A stretch of 64,000 nucleotides of DNA. Source: Eucalyptus grandis. Lineage: Eukaryota; Streptophyta; Magnoliopsida; Myrtales; Myrtaceae. Both the position numbers and the translations under genes were made by a program. This document shows, one piece after another, positions 50,040-59,840 of this stretch (its first letter is position 1; each line of letters starts with the position of its first letter). The stretch spans positions 32,093,803 to 32,157,802 of the forward strand of contig NC_052619.1 in NCBI RefSeq assembly GCF_016545825.1. Direction: 5' to 3'. Under the pieces are notes generated by a model. The model saw only the letters and a program-made list of their open reading frames with translations. It made no database searches and was not told the DNA's origin.

Positions 50040-53000
50040 TTACTTGGATAAGTTCGACGCTAATACATTGGAAACATCAGCAGTAAGTAAATCTAGTAAG
50101 GCTATCGGGGGGTTTGTTACCCAGTTACGGGGGAGGAATTGTTGCCGATGGGCTCTTGCAACCCAGTCTGCAGGCCTGTTTGCTTCTCTGCTACAGTGGG
50201 CCAAAGTGAGGCCCGAAAATTTTTCCATTCGATCGCGGATCCGGTCCACCAGCCCTACCACTTCCCAACTTGGTTTAGTCTTTTGCTGAACTACTTGCAC
50301 GAGTAGCAGGGAGTCAGAATGTACTTGCATAGCTTCGGTCGATCTGCTTGAGAGGTATTCTAGGGTTTCCATGAGAGCTTCGGCTTCGGCTTGTTCTGCT
50401 AAAGAGGCTGCGATTTCTTTCGAAAATCCATCGACGAGGCTTCCCCGCGAGTCGCGGCATATGCAGGCGATGGCGGTCCTATACCCGATCTGTCCCCCTG
50501 TTTGCCCGAAGAACTGGTATGTTTTGTCTCTGCAACTCCAGACTTGGTGGTTGTCGCTCATGGCCGACAGAGGAGGTGCTGAAATCTTTTTGGTTCACGG
50601 TCCCGCCTGGATCTCCCTCGTAGACTTGGATGAGCCGATTCTTGCCCGTGTCCCTTCTCTCCTCCGGTTCAACAGCTTGACCAGAGACTACGCGGCCGAC
50701 GGGAGGTGTGCTGAATTCATCTCGGTTCACGATCCCGCCTGAATCTTCCTCGTGGGCTTGGATGAGCCGATTTTTCCCATGTCCCTTCTCTCCTCCGATT
50801 CAATAGCTTGATCGAAGACTACGTTCTCGGCCCCTTCCTCTCCTGCCTTGTACGTGGTCGCTCCTCTGTTTGCCCCAAGCGCTGGTTTTTTCCATCTCAT
50901 TCTGGTTTCTACTTGTCTAAAAGCCGCCAGATCTGATGGTATTATGTCTTCCTCGCTGTGGTAAGCTTCTAACTCAAGGCTGTTTATGGTCCCTGCGGAT
51001 CCTTCGCCGGGAGGTTGTGTGACCACTTCTCGTGTTTTCTCCAGCCCTGCTCTTCTTCCGGATCTTCCATTTGAAGACCCTGCGCACCACTCCTCTGAAG
51101 CCGGTGTGCTTCTTTGCTGTTCCGTTTCTCTGTGACTCTCCGATGGTGTGTCGGCTGTTCCATCTCCACGGATGTCTTCTCTGTTCTCCACCACAGCTCG
51201 ACTCGCTCTGTACCCGATCTCATGACTCCTCTCTAGATCTGATTTATCGACTCCTTCTCCGACAAAAGACGCATCTATATTGATTCTCAGTGTGTTTGGT
51301 GGCGGTGGAATCCATCTGTGCTTATGGGTATTGTTTTCTTTTGTTGTTGTTGGTTTGCTGTTGCAACTCTTGTAGTTCTCATGTAGAGCTGTCGCTTTGG
51401 ACAGGGTCTGATACGGAGACAGGGGATAATGTTCAAACACAAACCGGTTTCTATCCTTCCAAATGCACCACAACACCGTGGCAATCAGGTTGAAATCTTG
51501 GCCTTTACTTGGGTTTTCTCTATTCGAGTATAGCCATTCATCTATTCGTGTTAACCCAATTCTGGAAATTTGGAGATGCAGGGGGCTCATTCGCCATAAC
51601 TCAATGGTCCAGGGGCAGAGCAGTAGCGCATGTTCAGTTGTTTCAACTTCTTTTTTGCAAATTGGGCATGAAGGATCAGGTACAATTCGCCTCCTGTGTA
51701 GGTTTTCCACGGTTGGAATAGCATTCTGACATGCATTCCATAGAAATTGTTTTACTCTAGGTAGAGACTTTGATTTCCAAATGAGATTCCAGAGATCCGG
51801 CTTTGTTTGATGTGAGGAGGATGCTGTTGTATTTGTTGTGTTTGCTGATTGATTTCTGCAGTAGATATACCCGCTTTTCACCGAATAGTCCCCTGTTTTG
51901 TTGCTCGTCCATATCATCTTGTCTGCTGTAGACGGTAATCCTATAGGGGTTTCTAGGATTTCCTTAACTCTGTTATCATCGAACAAAGACCGTAGTTTTT
52001 CCACATCCCATTTCCCCTCCCGTTGCTGGATTAAAGCTGCCACTTTTTCTGGTTCGTTTCTTGTTGCTGGCCCCCCAATGATTCCGCTTTTCAACCATTT
52101 ATCTCCTCGAATTGATATAGTCTGTCCATTGCCCACGGCCCACATCACTTGAGGAGCTATCAAATCTCTTCCCACGACGATACTTTGCCATCCCCACGAC
52201 GGTCTAGATCCTTTTCCAGCGTTCCAAAAGTCACCTTGTGGGTAGTATAGTCCCTTTAGTAGTTGACTTAGGAGTGAGGAAGGTTGCTGAGATATCCTCC
52301 AAGCTTGCTTGCTCAACATCGCCTTATTGAAGGATAAAAGATCTTTAAATCCGAGCCCACCTTCTTCTTTTCTGAGTTTTAGATGCTCCCATTTTTTCCA
52401 ATGAATTCCAAAGAGCTTTGTTTCCACTCCGCCACCAAAAGTTTCCTATTTTCTTCTCGATGGCTTTACAAATTGAGACTGGAAGTTTAAAGATGGACAT
52501 AGCATATTGTGGGATAGCCTGCACTACGGACTTGATCAATATCTCCTTTCCTGGTTGTGACAGCAAGTTTTCTTTCCAACTCTCTAACTTCATGCTTACT
52601 CTTGCTAGAATCCATGCAAATACATCTTTTTTCGAACCTCCCCAATCTGAGGGGATCCCTAAATACTTCCCCGTTTTGTCTATTTCTTTAACTCTTAGCA
52701 TCTCCGCCATGTTCCTTCTCAAATTCGTGGGACAGCTTTTGCTGAAGTGGATACCTGATTTGTTGAGATTGATGGCCTGCCCTGTGGCAAAACAGTATTG
52801 GTGTAGGATGGCTGCCAAATTTTGACATTCCACAACTGTACCATGAAGGAAAAATATCGAATCATCCGCGAATAGCAGGTGTGAGAGTATTGGGCAGCAA
52901 CTGTTTAGCTGTATTCCTCGTAGGGTGCCATTTGAAATTGCTTGTTTCATCAGGAGGGAAAAAACATTGGCCACTAGAATGAATAGATATGGGGAAAGCG

Positions 53001-54924
53001 GGTCACCTTGTCGTAGTCCTCTTGTTGGCTTGAAATAAGGGAGGGATTCCCCGTTGAAGTTTATGCTAAACGACACCGTAGATACGCATTGCATCACCCA
53101 TTTAACCCAGTGGTCACAAAACCCCATTTTCTTTAAGCTTGCTTGTAGAAGTCCCATTCGATTCGGTCGTATGCTTTTTGCATATCTAGCTTAAGGACAG
53201 CTTGAAATTTTCTCTTCCTCTCCCGAGTTCGCAGCTTATGTAGCACCTCCTGTACAATCAAGATATTATCTTGGATTTGTCTTTCCCCCACAAAGGCACT
53301 TTGTTCATCGGCAATAATGCTGGGTAGTAAGGGTTTCAGTCTGTTGGTCATTACTTTGGAGATGATTTTGTAAATGAAATTGCATAGGCTAATAGGTCGG
53401 AATTGTTCTAACTTTTCTGGGTTTTTAACTTTGGAAATGAGGGTGATTAGGGTTCTGTTTAGGTCTGGGTTTAAGTGTCCTGTATCAAAGAAATTCTAAA
53501 CTTCACTAAAAATCCCCTGACTTAGATCTGGCCAATGATTTTTGTAGAACAACCCATTCAGCCCATCCGGTCCTGGAGCCTTATTAGCTCTTAATTGTTG
53601 CATTGCCTCTGTTATCTCCTCTATTGTGACAGATTTCACCAATCTTTGATTCATTCTTTCGTCTACTAAGATTGGAATTTGTTGTATGACAAAGTTGAAA
53701 GTTGCAGCCCCCATTGACAAATATAGGTTCTTGAAGAAAGTTTCTGTCATTTCTTTTAATGGTTGATCTTCCTGCACCCACTCATCATTGGCATCCTTGA
53801 GTAAGGTAATTATGTTTCTGATTCTTCTCTGAATGGTTGTTGCATGGAAAAATTTTGTATTTCTGTCTCCCCATTTTAACCAGCTAATCCTTGACCGCAT
53901 CCCCCAATACATCTCCTCTCGCCGCCATAGCTGTTCTATCTCCTGATTTATTCTCTTTGCTGCCTCACATTCTTTATAAGCTTTAGTTCCATTTGTGAGG
54001 CTTTGTAATTCACTTTTCAGCTCATCTATTCTCCGTTTGGCATTTTGAAATCTATTTTTACTCCACTGTGCCAATAGTTTTGCCACCTTCTGCAGATTTT
54101 GAGCTATGTTCAGCCCGTGAGATTCCCTTTCAGCCCAGCCCTTTCTAACTATCTGGACGCTTTCTTCATCTTCTGCCCAGAATGCTTCATAGCGAAAAAT
54201 TTTCCTTTTCTTTGATCTCCTCGTTTGTAAAGATATTAGAATAGGGCTATGATCAGACCCTATAGCTGGTAGTGCGGTGCTTTCTGCATCAGGGTAGGAT
54301 AATCTCCACTCGAGAGTGCATAATCCTCTATCTAGTCTTTCCTTAACAAATTGATCTCTGTTCGGTTGTTGGTCCAGTGAAAGCGCAGCCTTTGGATTCC
54401 AAATCCATTAATGAACATTTCCCAAGAAACTCCCTGAAGGCTGTCATCCGATAGTTTTCCGCGCGTTTGCCGCCCACTTTTTCCAGTGATACAGGACTTC
54501 ATTGAAGTCTCCCAAGCAAAGCCATGGTAAGTGGTAGTGGGTGCTTGCTCTATGTAGATCCTCCCATAGTAGTATTCTTTCTCGGAAAGCATTAGGAGCA
54601 TGTACAAAGGTAATTTGCATTTGCTGTCTGTTTTCTATTACTTGACAGAGAACACTTATATAGTTGTTGGAGAATGAATCAACTGATATCTCTACTTGAT
54701 CATCCCAAAACACAGCCATACCCCCCTTGCAATTCCTTCGGATTCACTATAAAACACTCTTTGAAAAACCTCAACCTCCTCCTTAACTGTTGTACCTTCT
54801 GCTCCCGATTCTTAGTCTCCATTAAAAATAAAACACTGGACCGTTCTTGAGTCACTAGGACTCTCAGTGCCTGAATTGTCAGGGGTGTGCCCAACCCCTG
54901 ACAATTCCAACTTAATAGTTTCAT
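50040..54924 (-). pseudogene. LINE ORF2 (endonuclease, reverse transcriptase, RNase H), broken
   Basis: The start is MKLLSWNCQGLGTP, the N-terminus of the apurinic-type endonuclease (54924), with GDFNEVLY near 54500. Frame changes occur near 54710, 54450 and 54330. The reverse transcriptase spans about 54090-52350: PGPDGLNGLFYK (about 53545), the LDMQKAYDRIEWDF block, GLRQGDPLSPYLF, and the catalytic FADDS (about 52870). Breaks occur at 53493, about 53150 and about 52400. The downstream part (52427-51270) includes the cysteine-rich CPICKKEVETTEHALLLCPW, then the start of RNase H (INIDASFV). The rest of RNase H resumes at about 50520 (GYRTAIACICRDSRG) and ends NRPADWVARAHR. An unrelated insert lies between them. 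At least five defects make it non-functional. Confidence 0.9.
50525..51262 (-). other. Foreign block inside LINE RNase H with 131-bp tandem repeat
   Basis: Between the two halves of the RNase H fold lies about 740 bp with no RNase H similarity. It is open in one frame for most of its length (encoding acidic, Glu/Arg-rich sequence). It contains a 131-bp direct repeat (units near 50562 and 50693, sharing GGATGAGCCGAT and CCCTTCTCTCCTCCG words). A GTTTGCCC-AAG word near its right edge (50872) also recurs at 50497, just outside the left edge. It may be an ORF1-tail piece from another LINE or an unrelated captured fragment. Confidence 0.6.
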
Positions 54925-55286
54925 GGCTTTGTTGGTGGCTTATTAGGGCTAGCCACCAAAGCCCACTGAGATGCTTTCTTCATTTCCTTAATCGGGGTCT
55001 CTATCAACTGAGTGCTGTCAATCTCCAGTGTTCGGGAACTTTGCGCACCGTAAGGGCGAAACGCTTGCCCTTTTTTGCAGATTGGTGCTTAGTCCCTTTC
55101 GATTTATGCCGATCGGCTGTTCTCCCCTGTTTCAGCCTCAAACAATGTTCTTTCTTCCTCCTTTTGATGTTCTTCATATAGAACCATTGCTAATGCTTCA
55201 TCAATACAGCAGCTTCCTCTCTTTTTTGGGATGTTTTCTCCCATTAGTTGTATTGCTAACTGCTGTGTCGTTGAACTGGTTGCCTT

Positions 55287-56213
55287 CTAGGTTATCTTTT
55301 CTGCATTTTCCTGTCCCCTTATACTGTTTACGTGCTGACCCTGCTGCTGGTTCTCATTCTCTGAAACAGAATGCATAGGAGTCTCTAGCACACTCTCTGT
55401 GTCTTCGAGGACCGATTCTTGTTTTCCATAAAAAAATTTCCCATACGGGCTTAATTCCTTCACATCCGCTCGAAGCCAATGCCCATATCGTCCTGGTAAG
55501 TCATCCGGCAACCCTGATTTCTCATATGGGATTTCCTTGCATGCAGTAGCATAATGCCCCATTCTTCCGCATGAGTAACAATAGTGCGGTAACCGCTCAT
55601 ATTTGCACTCTACCCATACTTTCTTCTTTTCCAAATTCACAAGTATTCCCGTTTTTAAGGGGTTTTTCAGATTCAGCATCACCTTGGCTTTTCCCATTTT
55701 ATAGTAGCTATTGCCTCTCGCTTCCAATTTCACCTCTATAACTTCCCCCAATTTAGTAGCTATTTCTCGGATAACTTCGTTATTGACTCTCCCAAATGGC
55801 AAGCCATAGAAATGGACCCAAAAAGCACAGTTGTTGAAGTCATAGCAGATGTCCGGGGTATCTGGGTCGCATTCTTTTAATACTAGTAAATTACTGGAGA
55901 AGCACCATGGCCCTGTATCTAGCACTCTCTGTTTTTCTTCTTCCGATTGGAAGGTAAATGAAAAATGTCCTGTTCCAAGCTGAGAGCAATTTACCCTGTC
56001 TACTTTCCACACACGGGTCATAGTACTCACGAAAGACGGGAAATGCACATTTGGTCTGGAATATAGTTTCCCAAACAAAGTTTTTCGGCATTCAATCAGT
56101 TTATCTTCTGAGATAGCGCTTTGTATATCTACAACATCATTCTCAAACCATAACTCACCTAAGCTTTTGCACAGGGCTGTTACCCGCCTTTCTTCCTCAA
56201 GCTGAGCAGCCAT
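55287..56213 (-). CDS. LINE ORF1, DUF4283-like gag with zinc knuckle
   Basis: This is an uninterrupted 308-codon frame starting at an ATG. The first two thirds (about residues 20-200) match the plant DUF4283 type: FPSFVSTMTRVWKV, GTGHFSFTFQSEEEKQRVLDT, FWVHFYGLPFGR. A CCHC zinc knuckle (CYSCGRMGHYATAC) follows near residue 215, then a short acidic, Gln-rich tail. Such ORF1 proteins bind element RNA and form the particle. It precedes ORF2 by 362 bp. Its intactness contrasts with the decayed ORF2, so it may have been spared by chance or be younger than the ORF2 damage suggests. Confidence 0.88.
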   Translation of the reverse strand: MAAQLEEERRVTALCKSLGELWFENDVVDIQSAISEDKLIECRKTLFGKLYSRPNVHFPSFVSTMTRVWKVDRVNCSQLGTGHFSFTFQSEEEKQRVLDTGPWCFSSNLLVLKECDPDTPDICYDFNNCAFWVHFYGLPFGRVNNEVIREIATKLGEVIEVKLEARGNSYYKMGKAKVMLNLKNPLKTGILVNLEKKKVWVECKYERLPHYCYSCGRMGHYATACKEIPYEKSGLPDDLPGRYGHWLRADVKELSPYGKFFYGKQESVLEDTESVLETPMHSVSENENQQQGQHVNSIRGQENAEKIT

Positions 56214-56865
56214 ACTTTCTCCAGGTTTTGATTTGAAGGGAGCTCTGAATGGGGAGTGACCCCACTATGCCGATGAAGACCAAAAGGAAGATAGAGGGAA
56301 CTCGCCTGTGGGTTATCGGTCAACAACCCCACTATGGAGATGAGGCCAAAAGACGGGGGAATCGACAATGGGTTTCAGTCGGCCGAAATGGGTGTTCTGG
56401 ATTTACCCATTTGGATTCAAACAGGTTACTTCGTTTTTAAGTTTTCTGGATTTTAGGGTTTTGGGTGTTTGGTCGGCAGACACATCCGACTGGGTGGAGG
56501 TCTGATCGAGTGAGGGTTTCAATGGGTATTAGGATGAAGGAGAGGGTTAGGGTTTAGCATCAGAAGAATAATCTCACCGTGGAGATGGGAACCTGCCCGG
56601 AGGTAGGAGAAAACTCGCCATTCTGCGAGAGAAAAATGAACCTCACATCCAACGTTTCAAAAGTACCAATTATTTCAATAATTTATTGACAACTATTTGC
56701 GAAGGTTACCATTGGGTTAAAATGAAAAACTTGCATACGATATTATCGACACTTCAAAAAATATTGGCTATTTTATAATTTACCTATATATATATGCAGG
56801 AACTCAAGTTATCAACTCTTTTATAAAATTCCCAACTTTTACTAGAATCAATAACTTTTACCCAT

Positions 56866-57118
56866 CGGTGGGTAGCTGTGTTAGTTGGGCGTTCTCTCCT
56901 TCATCGCTGAGGTCGAGAATTCGAACTCTTGCGTTGTCAATACACGTCTTAAGTGGGAGATTATGGTGGTGGGGTCTTGTGTTAACCTCCCCCGAGGTTT
57001 TACGTCTAAATAGTGGCTTGCGATGATGTCCAACGGTACCACCGAGTATCAGAGGGTGGTGGCACCGTTGGACCGGGAGTCTCCGACGGTTCCTCAATTA
57101 CCAAAAGAAAAAAAAACA
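56866..57118 (+). mobile_element. tRNA-derived SINE (outer)
   Basis: The head carries a box A-like GGTGGGTAGCTGTGTTAG and a box B-like GAGAATTCGAACTC about 45 bp downstream, the spacing of a tRNA promoter. The body ends in an A-rich tail (CCAAAAGAAAAAAAAAC, about 57100-57116). A second SINE sits directly in this tail. Confidence 0.65.
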
Positions 57119-57341
57119 ATACCACCGACCGAGGTGGCGTGGATGGTAGGGCCTTGGACCTCCCCGGTGGAGGCCTTGGTTCGAATCCCCTGCGAAGCAG
57201 GGAGGCAATCTTAGCTACATGGTGACTTAAGCGTGACGCCGGGGTGGTGGTTTCCCCGCTAGCGTCGCCGGGGGGTTTACGGCGCACTGTCGGTGCAAGC
57301 TGGTTCCTCCTGTCCCAAAAAAAAAAAAAAAAAAAAAAAAA
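57119..57341 (+). mobile_element. tRNA-derived SINE (inner, inserted in the first)
   Basis: Box A-like TGGCGTGGATGGTAGGGCC and a clear box B GGTTCGAATCCCC (about 57178-57190) mark a tRNA-related head. A 27-bp poly(A) tail ends it at 57341. AACAATAC occurs before the head and immediately after the tail, giving an 8-bp target duplication. It therefore landed in the A-tail of the first SINE. Confidence 0.8.
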
Positions 57342-57481
57342 CAATACTTATTTAATTGTTTCCAAGTTACTAACAATTCCAATAATGGACCAACAATTAT
57401 TTGCATAGCTTACCAACTTATAAGGCTACTAATTATAAAAGATTACCAGCTATTATTTGACTCCATTAACGAACATTTAGG

Positions 57482-57908
57482 GTGCGATAGATAACCATTC
57501 TCTTCCTAGGCTCTAGTTCTAGCCAGAAATAGATTTTTCAATTTATGTTCTCTAGACAAGTTTTTGAGTAAAAATACATGTTTGTTAACGAGACATAAAT
57601 TAGAAATTCGTTTCATAAACCTTATTAAATATCTCCCTCTCGAATAGCTGGTGGCGGCGAATAGTGGCAACGGCAGCTCGGGGCGGTGAGGGCAAGCGAT
57701 GAGAAGAGTTTTTATTTCTCATTTATGTTCTAAAAATTAAAAAAAAAACTAGAAAATTTATATTGCTCATTTCTATTCTAAATCTATTTCTAGGTTAAAA
57801 TTTTGTTTTGAAAATAGAAAAATGAAATTGCGTTACCAAACAGATTTGTGTTCTAAATTTATTCTCGAGAAAAAGAAGAAAGAAAAAGATAATGGTTATT
57901 ATTTGCAC
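57482..57908. mobile_element. TIR element, same family as the gypsy host
   Basis: The terminal inverted repeat reads GTGCGATAGATAACCATTC at left and, inverted, GTGCAAATAATAACCATTA at right. A/T arms surround a short GC-rich centre (57650-57690). It is non-coding. Confidence 0.65.
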
Positions 57909-58009
57909 ACTCTTATTTGATTGTTTTGGAGGTACCAATTGTTCTAATATATCAACATTTGTTTGGGAAAGTTAAACTTACCAACTATTATAACATATTA
58001 TCACTTTGC

Positions 58010-58472
58010 CTAAATATATTACACTTTTTCTAATTTGGTTTTGAACATTTTAATTTTGCTAATTGAATTCTAAATATTTTTATATTTTGTCAATTGAGTT
58101 AATGCGGCAAAATTGGATAGAAATCATTGACGTGAATGGCAGCTATCTTATATGGCATGGAGGGCACTAATGTATACAACTTTAAATATTATTTTAATAA
58201 TTTTTTTATTTTTCCTTTTTTTATGCTCTTTTCATTCTTCTTCTTCTTTTCTTTTCGTGCGAGGCCTGCCCTTGCCTGATCTAGCGAGGGCAACCATTGC
58301 CACTTGGCCATCTAGGATCACCAACAACCACGTCATCAATTTATGGTCAAAATTGACAGGATGAACTCAATTATCAAAATGTAAAAATGTTTATAACTCA
58401 ATTGGCAAAATTGAAAGTTTTAAAAACTGGATTGATAAAAATACAATAAGTTTAGGACTTTTTGGAAAAAAA
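58010..58472. mobile_element. Foldback element (AATTGGCAAAATTGAA family)
   Basis: The left-arm words TTTTGCTAATTGAATTC and TTTTGTCAATTGAGTT are mirrored at the right by AACTCAATTGGCAAAATTGAA and AACTCAATTATCAAAATG. The centre has TTCTT runs and a GC-richer stretch. It is related in design to the 7092, 8030 and 29094 elements. Confidence 0.65.
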
Positions 58473-58663
58473 AAAATCCTTATAATCATCATGACTTTAA
58501 TAACTATCTTTTGTGCTCTCCACTTCAACACTACGAAATAAATTTTTATGGAAAATATCGCAAATTGAAAGTATCATTGCATGATAAATGAAAACATGAC
58601 TTGTTGATTAATCAATAAGAACAGAAAAAATGGATTTTGAAAGAGAGAGAGAGAGAGGGAGGA

Positions 58664-59347
58664 TGTGTTTAGGAAGCCTCTTGTAAAAGTTTTTAGGGAA
58701 ATGCAAAGGTCGTTAAGTTAAAGAAGTTTTTCAAAATACAAATTGTATTTAGTAAGTTTTTAATTTATAAAAGTCCATTATAAAATATCTTTTAAGCACA
58801 ATAGTGTTTGGACAAATTATATTTGCAAAAGACTTTTGTTATTAAAAAAGAAAAAAGAAAAAAGAAGAAGAGCTAGATAGCCAAGCCTACTAGCGAAGAG
58901 TAGGCAGTCTCGCCTCGAAGGGCAGGCGGTCTGGCAAAGGGTAGACGCTTCGGCGAGGTCGTGCAACCCTCCCTCCGGCAAGAGTTGCCATGTGGAGGTC
59001 ATGGCGTGGTGAGGGTCGTCGCAACCCAAATTGCGTGACGAATTTGCGCGGCGACCTTTGCGCAATGGTCGCAACGTGCAATGGTCCCCAAATCGCAATC
59101 TGTTGCACGACCCTAGCCAAACCGCCTACCCTTGGTCGGGCCGGGTGACACAAAAGAACGAAAAACTTAAATAATGAAAACGTTTTCCTTTTATAAGAAA
59201 GGAGAATTTTTTTTTTTTGATTTAACTTCAAGTGCTTTTTTATACTAAAAACACTTTTCTGTTGACTTATTATTTTTCATATTTTAAATATCTAATAATC
59301 TAGAAAATGATTCCATCGAGATTCTTTTCAACAAAACAAACGCACCC
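58664..59347. mobile_element. TIR element related to 12997 (GTGTTTGG / CAAACGCACC ends)
   Basis: It begins GTGTTTAGGAAGCCTCTTG and ends AACAAAACAAACGCACCCTA. The sub-terminal AAGTGCTTTTTTA / TAAAAAGTCC words are inverted. The centre (58870-59140) is GC-rich with GGTCG and GCGACC words, as in the 12997 element. It has no transposase. Confidence 0.6.
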
Positions 59348-59394
59348 TATAATTTATGGGTTTGGAGCTTAGTGCTAATATATTTTTTAAAAAT

Positions 59395-59840
59395 TATTCC
59401 ATGCGGACATTTTTATTACTAAGATGCTTGAAAATGTTGGCATTTGATGGATCCATTATAAGGGAAGCCAATTTTTCATATCCAATTTTTCCCCGAAGAG
59501 AGGACACTCTCAGCCACTGTGATTCAATTATTAAAAAAAAAAAAGTAATATTGAAAACGTCCATGAAATTACTGATGGACCTTGTACCATCCATGCGGAC
59601 ATCTTCATTATTGAGACACCTGAAAATGTTGACATGTGCCCATCCTAATTTTGATGGATCCATCATAAGGGAAGCTGATTTTTTGTATCTATTTTTTCAC
59701 TGGACAGAGGGACCATCTCTCCGATTCAATGATTGAAAGAAAGAAGTAATATCGGAAGCATCCATGAAAATATTGATGGACCTTCTACTATTCATGTGGA
59801 CAACTTTATTATTGAGATGCCGGAAAGTATTGACATGTGT
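59395..59840. repeat. ~200-bp tandem array, left part
   Basis: Two full units and part of a third share CCATG-GGACAT, TTATTA-TGAGA, GATGGATCCAT-ATAAGGGAAGC and GATGGACCTT blocks (anchors near 59446 and 59653). The array is interrupted at 59840 and resumes at 62515. Confidence 0.85.

Larger units (their letters stand above)
49993..56640 (-). mobile_element. L1-type LINE, nearly full length
   Basis: This is a non-LTR retrotransposon read from right to left: 5' leader (to about 56640), ORF1, a 360-bp spacer, ORF2, and a 3' poly(A) tail seen as 23 T residues at 49993-50015 on the plus strand. The order endonuclease, reverse transcriptase, CCHC-like region and RNase H is that of plant L1 elements. 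I could not identify a convincing target duplication; both flanks lie in 'ttaccaac/ctatttg' repeats. Confidence 0.92.

Noticed and set aside
59356..59736. A 126-codon frame
   Set aside because: It is two tandem repeat units read through, not a protein.
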